Positions 16,867 through 25,906 of a DNA stretch of 64,000 nucleotides are shown here, in pieces. Where the stretch lies: positions 3,100,001 to 3,164,000 of the forward strand of contig NZ_CP125854.1 of the NCBI RefSeq assembly GCF_030169785.1, written 5' to 3'. Below the pieces are notes generated by a model. It ran no database searches. It saw nothing but the letters and a program-made list of their open reading frames with translations, and was not told where the DNA came from. Every line of letters begins with the position of its first letter. Within the stretch, counting starts at the first letter, position 1. The translations under genes were made by a program, and so were the position numbers. Origin of the DNA: Bdellovibrio sp. 22V. GTDB lineage: Bacteria > Bdellovibrionota > Bdellovibrionia > Bdellovibrionales > Bdellovibrionaceae.

Positions 16867-17481
16867 ATGAAATTTGCTAAATACTTCGTTTTAGGTCTCT
16901 TTTTAAGTTCGACATCGCATGCTTATCTAAGCATCGCGGAATCCGGCGAACTTCTTCCGGTCGGCACTTACCAAGTCGGCGCGGAACCTCAATTGCTTTT
17001 GAATAAGGGCGGTGGAGCCAACTTCAACGTTTTCTTCGATGCCGCGATCAATGAGTCTATGAGCGGTCGTATCTCTATGGGCGCAGGGGCTGTTGATTTC
17101 AACGCTTTTGCAAGCGCTAAGTGGATGCCATTCCCCGATGTCGACAATCAACCGGCGATGGGACTTCGTGCCGGCGCAGGTATTGCGCGTGACGAAGGCG
17201 AAAATCTTCTGCAACTGCAGTTGGCTCCGATGTTGAGCAAAAAGTTTGAAACCGAGTACGGACTTTCCGTTCCTTACTTCGCATTGCCTTTCACATTCCT
17301 TAACACAAAAGAAGAAAACACGATCGCGTCCAATTTGACAGTTGGCACTGAATTCCACTATGCCGACTGGAAGGATGTGACATTGGGAGCCGAACTCGGT
17401 ATCGAACTGAATAAGTCGTATTCATATCTCTCTATTTTTGCGACATTCCCATTTGAGAGCCACAAAGGATTTGGGAAGTAA
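16867..17481 (+). CDS. Outer-membrane beta-barrel-like protein upstream of mreB
   Basis: This 204-residue protein has a signal peptide ending TSHA. The true start is the ATG at 16867 (AAAGG upstream); the longer frame is antisense to the glycosyltransferase gene. The mature part alternates short amphipathic strands with glycine-rich turns, as in a small barrel. It ends one base before the mreB start region, so it is co-transcribed with mreB. Its family is not named here; placement in the outer membrane is inference. Confidence 0.7.
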   Translation: MKFAKYFVLGLFLSSTSHAYLSIAESGELLPVGTYQVGAEPQLLLNKGGGANFNVFFDAAINESMSGRISMGAGAVDFNAFASAKWMPFPDVDNQPAMGLRAGAGIARDEGENLLQLQLAPMLSKKFETEYGLSVPYFALPFTFLNTKEENTIASNLTVGTEFHYADWKDVTLGAELGIELNKSYSYLSIFATFPFESHKGFGK

Positions 17482-17482
17482 T

Positions 17483-18526
17483 ATGTTGTCATGGTTCTTT
17501 AAGGACGAAGCCGGCACTGCTGCAGATCTTTATGTGGATCTCGGCACGGCGAACACATTGATCGCAGCGCGCGGAAAAGGGATTATTCTCAATGAGCCCT
17601 CTTTGATCGCTTACCAACAAACAAGCCCCGGTAAAAAACGCGTGATCGCTGTTGGAAACGACGCCAAAGAAAAATTGGCGAACAATCCCGGCAGTATCTT
17701 CGCACAAAAACCTATCCGTGACGGAGTGATTGCGGACTTCGAAACAACTGAAGTCATGTTGAAACATTTCTTGAGCGGCCCCGGAGTTAAATCCGTTTTC
17801 TCTCGTCCACGAGTGGTGGTTTCTCTTCCCTACGGCGTGACGGAAGTTGAAAAGAAAGCGGTCATTCAATCTTGCAAAACAGCGGGCGCAAAAGACGTAT
17901 TTCTGATTGACGAGCCTATGGCGGCGGCGATCGGTTCCGGTCTTAATATTAAATCCGCTGAAGGCAATATGATCATCGACATCGGTGGCGGCACCACAGA
18001 GGTGGCCGTGATTGCTTTGGCGGATATCGTGTATTGCGAAGCTGCGCGCGTAGGCGGTCACAAGATTGACGATGCGATCATGGACTATTTCCGTCGCTAC
18101 AAAAAACTGATCATCTCTGAAACGACGGCGGAGTACCTGAAAGTTTCTATCGGCACCGCAGTTCCTAAAAAAGACATTCGCACGGCGACTATTTCAGGCC
18201 GTGACGCTGAAACAGGGATGACAAAGACGATGGAAGTCAGCTCTGAAGACGTAGGACTTGCGATGAATAACTGCATTCAAGAAGTTATCAACGCCATTCA
18301 CCGCGCCTTGGAACATACTCCGCCAGAGCTTGTTTCTGACATTATCGAAAGAGGTGTCGTGCTTGCCGGTGGTGGCGCTTTGATTCGCGACTTTGATTTG
18401 CGTATTCAGAATGAAGTTCGTTTGCCAGTGAGAATTGCGGAAAGCCCGCTCACGGCGATCGCGAAAGGCGGCGAGGCCGTTTTGAGCGACCCCGAGCTTC
18501 TTGATAAGATTCAATTGGAAGTTTAA
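17483..18526 (+). CDS. mreB: Rod-shape protein MreB
   Basis: The 347-residue actin-fold protein has the phosphate loops DLGTANTLI (near residue 19) and DIGGGTTEVAVI, the MreB-typical RPRVVVSLPYGVTEVEKKAV and a C-terminal VVLAGGGALI. The N-terminal MLSWFF can form the membrane-binding amphipathic helix. It polymerises under the inner membrane and guides cell-wall synthesis. The start at 17483 follows the stop of the barrel-protein gene by one base. No mreC or mreD follows, which fits a second mreB paralogue as known in Bdellovibrio. It overlaps the convergent aminotransferase gene by 4 bases. Confidence 0.95.
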   Translation: MLSWFFKDEAGTAADLYVDLGTANTLIAARGKGIILNEPSLIAYQQTSPGKKRVIAVGNDAKEKLANNPGSIFAQKPIRDGVIADFETTEVMLKHFLSGPGVKSVFSRPRVVVSLPYGVTEVEKKAVIQSCKTAGAKDVFLIDEPMAAAIGSGLNIKSAEGNMIIDIGGGTTEVAVIALADIVYCEAARVGGHKIDDAIMDYFRRYKKLIISETTAEYLKVSIGTAVPKKDIRTATISGRDAETGMTKTMEVSSEDVGLAMNNCIQEVINAIHRALEHTPPELVSDIIERGVVLAGGGALIRDFDLRIQNEVRLPVRIAESPLTAIAKGGEAVLSDPELLDKIQLEV

Positions 18527-19515
18527 GCCAAAACTTTTTCTGTTCGATACACAGGGGTCACTTTCGGCCCCTGTTTCATATCTTCACGCAAAAGCTGCAA
18601 AAGACGTTGCGCCACAGGCCCTTGCTTGCCCGTCCCGATTTTTGCACCTTCGTATTCCGTAACCGGAAGCACATCTAATGTTGTTCCGATCATCATCACT
18701 TCTTGCGCCTCGAAAATATCTTTCTCGGTCAGATCTTTTTCCTGAACAGAGTCAAGAATCCCCTCGGCAACAAGCGCTTGCGCAAGTTCAAAACTGCGCA
18801 TCATCGTCGTGCCCTTTAAAATCTGGCGCAGCTTCGGACGAAGCAGGTTTTTGTTCTTATCGACAAGAACAATGTTCTCGGTGCTTCCTTCCGTCATGAA
18901 ACCTTGCGGATCAACGCCGATTGTAAAATCGATTTTGCGGTCGACACTTTCTTTCTTCATCAAAACGTTTGGCAAGTAGTTGCAGGTTTTAATTTTTGCG
19001 AGCCATGGTTCTTTCGGAGGAATCTGACTGCGCCCGACTTTCACGCCGTTTAAATATTTCTCTTCAGAAAGCGGCGTATAAGAAGTCACAACCAGATACA
19101 TTTGCGAGGCAATAGAGTCGTAAGGGTTCGTTGTAAAGCCGCCCGGTCCGCGCGAAATGTACAATCTTAAAACGGCATTTTGGACACCAGACACTTCGGT
19201 GGTTTTCAGAATGATATTGCGCATTTCTTCGATGGACATTGGTAATTGCAAATGAATTTGCGCGGCCGAGGAAGCCAGTCTTTCCAAGTGCTCCTGCATC
19301 AAGAAAACCTGGCCATTGACGACCTTCAAGGCTTCAAACACTCCGTCCCCGCGATGCACAAGATGATCGTCAACGGGCACCATCATCAAGCTCGGGTCTT
19401 TCACGATGCCGCCAAGCCAGGTGCTGTACATCGCTAAATAGGTTTTCTGAGCGGCGTAGGATTTTTCGAGTAGTTTTGCTTGAATCTCAGAGGGGGAAAG
19501 AATTGAAACAGACAT
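18523..19515 (-). CDS. Class IV PLP aminotransferase
   Basis: The 330-residue fold-type IV enzyme has HRGDGVFEALKVVNG near the N-terminus, the probable PLP lysine in KIKTCNYLPNVL and the cofactor-binding TEGSTENIVLV. It belongs to the family of branched-chain aminotransferase IlvE, D-amino acid aminotransferase and aminodeoxychorismate lyase. The length and GPGGFTTNPY region do not allow a sure choice among these. It is cytosolic and stands alone, convergent with mreB. Confidence 0.85.
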   Translation of the reverse strand: MSVSILSPSEIQAKLLEKSYAAQKTYLAMYSTWLGGIVKDPSLMMVPVDDHLVHRGDGVFEALKVVNGQVFLMQEHLERLASSAAQIHLQLPMSIEEMRNIILKTTEVSGVQNAVLRLYISRGPGGFTTNPYDSIASQMYLVVTSYTPLSEEKYLNGVKVGRSQIPPKEPWLAKIKTCNYLPNVLMKKESVDRKIDFTIGVDPQGFMTEGSTENIVLVDKNKNLLRPKLRQILKGTTMMRSFELAQALVAEGILDSVQEKDLTEKDIFEAQEVMMIGTTLDVLPVTEYEGAKIGTGKQGPVAQRLLQLLREDMKQGPKVTPVYRTEKVLA

Positions 19516-19641
19516 GATTTACTCTCCTCAATGCAGGTATTCTAATGGCACCTTGGTAGAGGTAAAAGTTTTTTTGTTTTTAATTTGACGTCCCTCGCTA
19601 GAGGTCCTGAGAATAGAATTCATCTTGAGGAGGATTGTTAA

Positions 19642-20532
19642 ATGTTAAGACTATTCACGTTGAGCTTGCTAGTTATCAGTGTATCCGGGTGCTCTTCTAT
19701 TCAGACGAAGCGTACACCCACACAAGACACAAAAGTTTTGTTGAAAGACTCGCAAGGCACAAAGACGGAAGCCCCTGCTCAAGCACAAAGTAACGGCATT
19801 AAAGAGATCACGCCGGTCCAAGTCGATGAGGCCGAAGCGGACGCTCATCATGAAGCTGCGGAAATGAAGCAAGCGGTCGCAGCTGCGGCTCAACATATTG
19901 AAGCCACTCACGGCAAACAACACTCTGCCCGACAGCCCGGCTCCGTGCCTGCTGATAAATCCTTGGGCTGGTTGAAGAATGGAAACACCCGCTTTGTAAA
20001 AGGCACTTTCCGTAATGACGGCGCTAGCGCGAAAGATCGCTCACGCCTGATCGCAACTCAAAAACCGCATGCTGTGATTCTTTCCTGCAGTGATTCACGC
20101 GTTCCTCCCGAAGTCGTTTTCGATCAAAAGCTAGGTGAAGTTTTCGTTGTGAGAACAGCCGGCGAGTCTTTGGATAACAACGTGATCGGCAGTATTGAGT
20201 ACGCCGTTCAACATTTGGGCGCAAATCTGATCGTGATTATGGGCCATGAATCCTGTGGCGCCGTTCGCGCAAGCCTTGCGTCGCTTCAGGGATCTGACCT
20301 TGGAAGCCCTGCTATTAACGCTTTGGCAGAGGATATTAAACCTCGCATCCAAAAATACGCCACTTCCCAACCTTCCCAAGGACTTTTGGACGAGTCTTGG
20401 GCGAACGTGGATGGTGTCGCTCGCGATCTTGCTGAACGCTCCGCAATCCTGCGTGACGTTTTGGCCTCAGGTGAGGTAAAAATAATGAAGGCTATGTACC
20501 ACCTCGATTCCGGCAAGGTCGAGTGGCGTTAA
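19642..20532 (+). CDS. Beta-carbonic anhydrase lipoprotein
   Basis: The 296-residue protein starts with a lipoprotein signal peptide (lipobox VSGC, Cys17) and a low-complexity Ala/Glu/His-rich linker to about residue 105. A beta-class carbonic anhydrase domain follows, with zinc ligands Cys149, His202 and Cys205 (CSDSR at 149-153, GHESCGAV at 201-208). It would convert CO2 and bicarbonate at the membrane surface. GAGGA precedes the ATG. Beta enzymes are usually cytosolic, so the lipid anchor is unusual. It is 27 bases upstream of metG. Confidence 0.92.
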   Translation: MLRLFTLSLLVISVSGCSSIQTKRTPTQDTKVLLKDSQGTKTEAPAQAQSNGIKEITPVQVDEAEADAHHEAAEMKQAVAAAAQHIEATHGKQHSARQPGSVPADKSLGWLKNGNTRFVKGTFRNDGASAKDRSRLIATQKPHAVILSCSDSRVPPEVVFDQKLGEVFVVRTAGESLDNNVIGSIEYAVQHLGANLIVIMGHESCGAVRASLASLQGSDLGSPAINALAEDIKPRIQKYATSQPSQGLLDESWANVDGVARDLAERSAILRDVLASGEVKIMKAMYHLDSGKVEWR

Positions 20533-20559
20533 TCTGTTCGTGAATTTGAAAGGCGCTCC

Positions 20560-22632
20560 ATGAATCAAAATCGTAAAATTCTCATCACCTGTGCTCTTCC
20601 CTACGCCAATGGATACATCCATTTGGGTCACTTGGTGGAATACCTTCAAGCAGATTTCTGGGCACGCTTTCAGACGATGAGAGGCAACGAATGCGTTTAC
20701 ATTTGCGCCGATGATACACATGGCACGCCGATTATGGTGAAAGCTCGCGAAATGGGCATCACTCCGGAAGCTTTGATTGCCAAAAGTTATGAAGAACACA
20801 CCAAAGACTTCGCAGATTTCCAAGTGGAGTTTTCACTATACGGATCAACGAACTCTGCGGAAAACAAAGCTTTGTGCGAACACTTCTACAAAAAAATGGT
20901 GGAAGGAAATCACACGCGCAGCCAAGCGATTCAACAACTTTATTGTAACCATGACAAAATGTTCTTGCCGGACCGTTTTGTTAAAGGCACGTGCCCTAAG
21001 TGTGGCGCGAAAGAACAATATGGCGATTCATGCGACGTCTGCGGATCGACTTATTCGCCAAGCGATATGAAAGACGTGCACTGCTCTCTTTGTGGTAATG
21101 CGCCTGTCTTGAAAGACAGTGAGAGTATTTTCTTTAAACTTAATGATTTCAAAAAGTATCTTGAAGAGTGGATTCCACAGCACTGCTCGCCTGAAATTTC
21201 CAAAAAAATGCTCGAGTGGTTTAACGAAGATCTTCACGATCTGGATATTTCTCGTGATGAGCCTTATTTCGGTTTCCCGATTCCGGGGACGAACAATAAA
21301 AAGTTCTTCTATGTGTGGGTCGATGCCCCAATGGGCTACATGTCCACGACAGAGCAATGGGCGAAATCCAAGGGCATGACGTTGAAAGATGTTTGGCAAG
21401 ATCCCAACCGCGAAGTGTATCACTTCATCGGGAAAGACATTGCCCGCTTCCATACAATTTTCTGGCCAGCGTTTTTGAAAGCGGCCGAGTTCAGATCTCC
21501 GAATCAAGTTTTCGTCCATGGTCACTTGATGGTGAATGGCGAGAAAATGTCGAAGTCCAAAGGGACCTTCATCGCGGCTCGCACTTACTTGAATCATTTG
21601 AATCCGGAATATCTTCGTTACTATTACTCAACAAAGTTGAATAGCTCTGTTGACGATATCGATTTGAATCTTGAAGACTTCGTAAATCGTGTGAATTCCG
21701 AGCTTGTGGGTAAAATCACCAACCTAGGTTCCCGTGGCGGCCAAATGCTTAAAAAGAAAATGGACGGCATGATGAGTGAACCTGATGCGGAAGGCTTGAA
21801 ACTGATCGAGCATGCTCAGAAAAAAGGCGAAGTGATCGCTGGTCACTATGAGGCGCGTGATTTTGCAAAAGCTGTGAATGAAATCCGCTCTTTGGCGGAT
21901 GATGCGAATAAGTACTTCGACGAAAAAGCTCCTTGGAAAACGTTGGAGGCTGATGCAAGCGGCACGAAGCAAGTTATTACCACAACGCTCAATATGTTCC
22001 GTTTGCTTGCGATTTACTTAAAACCCGTTCTCCCGCATTACACAGCCAAAGTGGCGAAACTTTTGGGTGAACAAGACTACAAGTGGTCTGATATCAATAC
22101 GGTTCTCAAACATCGTCCCATCAATGACTATGAACATCTTGCGACTCGTGTTGAGGCCGATAAAGTAAAAGCGATGGTTGAAGAAAGCCGCAAGATCAAC
22201 GAAGAAATTCAAGCGGCTAAAGCAAAAAGCTCGACAGCGCCTGCGAAAACAACGGCCGTTGCGGCAGCCGCTAAGAACGACGATCGCAACGCCGAACGTC
22301 CTGCGGAAATTGAATTTGCGGATTTTGAAAAAGTGGATCTGCGCATTGGTCAGGTGATTGAAGCAGAAGAAATCAAAGAAGCCGACAAGCTTTTGCGCTT
22401 GAAGGTGGACATTGGCGACGGTCAAGTTCGTCAGATCATTGCGGGTATTAAAACAGCTTACAAACCAGAGCAGCTTTTGGGTCGTAAGATTCTTGTGTGC
22501 GTAAATTTAAAACCGCGCAAGATGAAATTCGGCATGTCCGAAGGCATGGTGCTCGCAGCCGGCAGTGGCGGCAGCGATTTATTTGTATTAGCGGCCGATG
22601 ACGGAGCTCAAGTCGGTCAGCGTGTGAAATAA
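20560..22632 (+). CDS. metG: Methionyl-tRNA synthetase
   Basis: The 690-residue enzyme has HLGH (21-24), a zinc-knuckle region with Cys145, 148, 158, 161, 175 and 178, KMSKS (329-333) and a C-terminal EMAP/Trbp111-type tRNA-binding domain from about 588. An Ala/Lys-rich linker precedes that domain. It charges tRNA-Met in the cytosol. Its stop shares one base with the start of the next gene, so it heads an operon with two RNA methyltransferase genes. Confidence 0.97.
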   Translation: MNQNRKILITCALPYANGYIHLGHLVEYLQADFWARFQTMRGNECVYICADDTHGTPIMVKAREMGITPEALIAKSYEEHTKDFADFQVEFSLYGSTNSAENKALCEHFYKKMVEGNHTRSQAIQQLYCNHDKMFLPDRFVKGTCPKCGAKEQYGDSCDVCGSTYSPSDMKDVHCSLCGNAPVLKDSESIFFKLNDFKKYLEEWIPQHCSPEISKKMLEWFNEDLHDLDISRDEPYFGFPIPGTNNKKFFYVWVDAPMGYMSTTEQWAKSKGMTLKDVWQDPNREVYHFIGKDIARFHTIFWPAFLKAAEFRSPNQVFVHGHLMVNGEKMSKSKGTFIAARTYLNHLNPEYLRYYYSTKLNSSVDDIDLNLEDFVNRVNSELVGKITNLGSRGGQMLKKKMDGMMSEPDAEGLKLIEHAQKKGEVIAGHYEARDFAKAVNEIRSLADDANKYFDEKAPWKTLEADASGTKQVITTTLNMFRLLAIYLKPVLPHYTAKVAKLLGEQDYKWSDINTVLKHRPINDYEHLATRVEADKVKAMVEESRKINEEIQAAKAKSSTAPAKTTAVAAAAKNDDRNAERPAEIEFADFEKVDLRIGQVIEAEEIKEADKLLRLKVDIGDGQVRQIIAGIKTAYKPEQLLGRKILVCVNLKPRKMKFGMSEGMVLAAGSGGSDLFVLAADDGAQVGQRVK

Positions 22633-23414
22633 TGTCTCTTTCGAACTCAGATAAAAAATCCCTCGAAGAAATTCATCAGCTTTTTCTAAAGCTTGAAAAG
22701 TCCTCGGGGGATTTTTCTTTTTCGGACAGTGATCTTAAAAATCTGAAAGAGAAAATCAGAAATTTAAAATCGTCCGACAACACTGACGTCTCCCGCCTAG
22801 CGGAGACCGAAAAACATCTTGTTGCTGCTATGACGTTAAAGCACTTTGTGAGCTTTGCCGTTCCGTTTGAACGCCTTTTGCACAGAAATTTACAAGATGA
22901 TGACTTCCTGATCGTGGAAAACGACAAAGAGTCAGCTCCTGCAGAAAAGCTTCCTCTTGTTTTTGTTCTCGATAATATTCGTTCGGCCTTCAATGTCGGC
23001 TCTATCTTTAGAACGGCCGAATGCTTGGGTGCGGAAAAGATCTACCTTTGCGGCTACACACCCCTTCCTACACAATGGAAAGTGGAAAAGACCGCAATGG
23101 GCACGCAAGAATATTTAGAATGGCAAGAGTCCGCAAAACTTTTGGAATGCCTCGAAGAACTCAAAGACGAAGGCTATCGCATAGTCGCTCTTGAAACAGC
23201 GGCAAGTGCCACGGATCTCTATGAACCTTTTGAAAGCGAACCCACCGCCTTTGTTTTAGGAAACGAACGCTTTGGCTTAGATCCTGAAGTTTTAAAGGTC
23301 ATTGATGAAGTTCGCATCGTTCCCCTGCGCGGGCGCAAGAACTCTTTAAACGTCGGTGTGACAGCTGCTATTGCAGGCTTTGAATGGATGAGACAGTGGC
23401 GCAACAAGAAATAA
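22632..23414 (+). CDS. SpoU-family RNA 2'-O-methyltransferase
   Basis: The 260-residue protein has a charged helical N-terminal extension (1-90) and a SpoU/TrmH SPOUT domain. It shows motif 1 (VLDNIRSAFNVGSIFRTAE), motif 2 (FVLGNERFGLDPEVL) and motif 3 (IVPLRGRKNSLNVGVTAAI). It methylates a ribose in rRNA or tRNA using S-adenosylmethionine; the target is not known. The TAATG overlap with metG implies translational coupling. Confidence 0.92.
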   Translation: MSLSNSDKKSLEEIHQLFLKLEKSSGDFSFSDSDLKNLKEKIRNLKSSDNTDVSRLAETEKHLVAAMTLKHFVSFAVPFERLLHRNLQDDDFLIVENDKESAPAEKLPLVFVLDNIRSAFNVGSIFRTAECLGAEKIYLCGYTPLPTQWKVEKTAMGTQEYLEWQESAKLLECLEELKDEGYRIVALETAASATDLYEPFESEPTAFVLGNERFGLDPEVLKVIDEVRIVPLRGRKNSLNVGVTAAIAGFEWMRQWRNKK

Positions 23415-24172
23415 AACTCAACGCCATTGGCGTTTTTCGCAGCAACCAAGTGCATCCTTACGAAGCCGGTCGACAACCCGATGAGTTTCACTCTGAAGGT
23501 TACATTGAATTGGAACCAGGTCACAACTTTGAACAAGCGCTTATTGGCCTTGAAGGCTGCGAGCGCATTTGGGTTCTCTTCACCTTTCATCATAATCCGC
23601 ATTGGAATCCGATGGTGCTTCCGCCACGAGGGCGCACAACAAAACTTGGCGTCTTTGCAACCCGCTCCCCTTATCGTCCAAACCCTGTGGGCATGAGCTG
23701 TGTGAAGGTGCTCTCCATTGATAAACTTAAAATTCGCGTTGCCGGAGCGGATTTACTTGATGGCAGTCCGATATTAGACATCAAACCTTATATCGCTTAC
23801 GCTGACTCGTTTCCGGGCGTGGAGCCGGCATGGCTGCACGATGCCGACAAGCACACCATTCATTTATCTGATAAAGCGCTTCAGCAAATCGCGTGGCTGA
23901 ACAGCCAAGGGGTGACTCAGCTTCAAGGATTTTTACAGCATCAGTTAGAGTACGAACCGACAAACGCAAAGAAAAAACGCGTGAAACCCACAAACGAAAA
24001 TTTTGTTATCGCCTATAGAACATGGCGAGCTGAGTTTTCTGTCCATGCTGACAAGGTGGATGTGCTGCACGTATTTTCGGGATATAGCGACGAGGATCTG
24101 CAAAACACCGAAGATCCTTACGAAGATAAAGAAATTCACAGAAAATTTAAGACGCTTTTTCCGTTGAAGTAG
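23384..24172 (+). CDS. trmO: tRNA m6t6A37 methyltransferase TrmO (TsaA/YaeB)
   Basis: The 262-residue protein matches the TsaA/YaeB family, with the signature RSPYRPNPVGMS near residue 100, an N-terminal IGVFRSN and DLLDGSPILDIKPY. TrmO methylates N6 of t6A37 in some tRNAs. It starts 31 bases before the stop of the SpoU methyltransferase gene, so metG and both RNA modification genes form one operon. Its 3' end overlaps the convergent transporter gene by 26 bases. Confidence 0.92.
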   Translation: MDETVAQQEIKLNAIGVFRSNQVHPYEAGRQPDEFHSEGYIELEPGHNFEQALIGLEGCERIWVLFTFHHNPHWNPMVLPPRGRTTKLGVFATRSPYRPNPVGMSCVKVLSIDKLKIRVAGADLLDGSPILDIKPYIAYADSFPGVEPAWLHDADKHTIHLSDKALQQIAWLNSQGVTQLQGFLQHQLEYEPTNAKKKRVKPTNENFVIAYRTWRAEFSVHADKVDVLHVFSGYSDEDLQNTEDPYEDKEIHRKFKTLFPLK

Positions 24173-25403
24173 AAGTCTTTGCCGTCACAAGGTCCAGAGA
24201 CTGATTCTTAATGTATCGGTAAAGAGGAACAAACCCGGCTGCGCGAGCGACCGTGCCAAGAATAAAGACCGCATAATAGCTCACAACGTTTTCCCCGAAG
24301 TACCACAGAAATTTTCCGCCCACGTAAGTTCCAAAAATAATCGCGAGCGAATTGAGAAGATTGTAGACCGTAAGCACAGGAACTTTTTCTTCTTGTTTAA
24401 TGTCTTTGAAGAAAATTAAAGACAGACCCACTTCCACGAAGGCCCAGGAAAGACCGCTGAGAAGCTGCAACGCAAAAATATAATACGAGTGCGAGCTGAT
24501 CGCCCACATCGCTGGCAGCGGCACGATTGCCCCCGCCCCGAACACCAAAAGATTAAATCCTGAAATATTACCGCGATAACGATCGATCAAAGATAACGCT
24601 AATATCTTACCGACAAAAAGAACTCCAATGGCCGTCATATAAGTGCCGTAGTCCATCTTCACTTGAGCGAGCATGTAGGGTGTCACAAACGGAGAAGAAA
24701 CAAAAACCGCCGCTTGAAAAGGCGCGAGATAAAAGAAGAACTGTCTTTTGGAAGTATTCGCCCAAAAGACTTTCCACGAAGCGCGGAAACCCAGCTTCGG
24801 CTCCTTCTTCCAAGTCGGATCAAAAAACTGACTGGAAAGAACAAAAGACGAAACCAGACGACAGCCGAAAGCGAAAACAAACAACAGAGTAAAGACTGAA
24901 GAAAACGGTCCGATCTCGACGTTATTATGAAGTGCGACTCCCCCGCCGATCAATCCCAAGAGAATACCTATTTGCGACACGCGAGCTCGTTTGGCGAAGT
25001 AGCGGTTGCCCTCTTCGACTTGCACCAGACGCCCCATCCAATAGTTCCACGCGGGTCCCGCAGAGAAACCCGAACCCCAGTACAGAGTTAAAATAAAAAA
25101 CAATGTCCAAAAATTCGGTGCGCGCGTGGCAGAGAAATATATCAAAGGGACAAACGTCAACGCCTGAAGAATCGCGGAAGCAACGACCCAGTTTTTATGC
25201 GATTGAACTCTTTGTAAACCACGCGGAGTAATGAGCTGCAAGAACGCCCCGCTCACGATAGGCAAAGTCGAAAGAACACCGGCGAAAATTTCACCCATGC
25301 CGATCGATAAAGAATATGCCGGCAAGTACGTCTCGCCGGCACCAATCATTAACGAATATAGAAAAGCGTCTATCAAACTCAGACGAAGACTTTTCTCTCT
25401 CAT
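24147..25403 (-). CDS. MFS transporter
   Basis: The 418-residue integral membrane protein has about 12 hydrophobic helices and a central charged loop (about 185-210), as in the major facilitator superfamily. The N-terminal part contains AGETYLPAYSLSIG, and a GWSAG-like GSGFSAGPAWNYW is present in the first half. The substrate cannot be read from the sequence. It probably forms a short operon with no other gene; a Cys-rich protein gene lies 7 bases upstream on the same strand. Confidence 0.85.
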   Translation of the reverse strand: MREKSLRLSLIDAFLYSLMIGAGETYLPAYSLSIGMGEIFAGVLSTLPIVSGAFLQLITPRGLQRVQSHKNWVVASAILQALTFVPLIYFSATRAPNFWTLFFILTLYWGSGFSAGPAWNYWMGRLVQVEEGNRYFAKRARVSQIGILLGLIGGGVALHNNVEIGPFSSVFTLLFVFAFGCRLVSSFVLSSQFFDPTWKKEPKLGFRASWKVFWANTSKRQFFFYLAPFQAAVFVSSPFVTPYMLAQVKMDYGTYMTAIGVLFVGKILALSLIDRYRGNISGFNLLVFGAGAIVPLPAMWAISSHSYYIFALQLLSGLSWAFVEVGLSLIFFKDIKQEEKVPVLTVYNLLNSLAIIFGTYVGGKFLWYFGENVVSYYAVFILGTVARAAGFVPLYRYIKNQSLDLVTAKTSTSTEKAS

Positions 25404-25410
25404 CTAAATA

Positions 25411-25806
25411 CTACGATCCTTTTTTCATTTTTTTGCGCATTTCTTTCATTGCGCCCATCTCGTCTTTGCAAGCTTGAGACAATTCGTCTTTGTGCTTTTT
25501 CAAACACTTCATGATCCGACCATGTCCCGGCTTTTCATTGCCACAGAATTTTTCATAGTCATCATGACATGCTTCTTTAACTTCTTTCATCGCGCCTTTC
25601 ATCGTCTCGATGTGCGCTTTGCACTCCGCTGAAAGTTGCGCTTCATTGTCTTTCATACACTTCATCATCGCGCCTTTGCCATGCTCTACGCCCGCACAAA
25701 GTTTTTCGCGATCGGCTTTACAAGGACCATTTCCGTGCATCTCATTTGCTTGCGCAAACGAAGACACACCCAACATAAATGCACACACGGTAACGAACTT
25801 AAACAC
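25411..25806 (-). CDS. Secreted protein with two GLG1-type Cys-rich repeats
   Basis: The 131-residue protein starts at a GTG with AGGAGG six bases upstream. After a signal peptide (ending AQA) it has two repeats of the pattern CxxDxxKxC..GxGxxxxCxxxxxxxxxxxC (C29-C62 and C80-C113 regions), like the Cys_rich_FGFR (GLG1) repeat. These repeats are found in Golgi apparatus protein 1 and in many bacterial periplasmic proteins. The tail is Met/Lys-rich. It is probably disulfide-bonded; metal binding is possible but unproven. Confidence 0.8.
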   Translation of the reverse strand: MFKFVTVCAFMLGVSSFAQANEMHGNGPCKADREKLCAGVEHGKGAMMKCMKDNEAQLSAECKAHIETMKGAMKEVKEACHDDYEKFCGNEKPGHGRIMKCLKKHKDELSQACKDEMGAMKEMRKKMKKGS

Positions 25807-25906
25807 AATGCACCTCCTATGCAGCTCATTCTAGAAGAGCTTCCGAAGTCCGACAAAGACCTTGAGGTCTTAAGGACCTTAGATTGCCACCTCGACTTTG
25901 AGAGGG

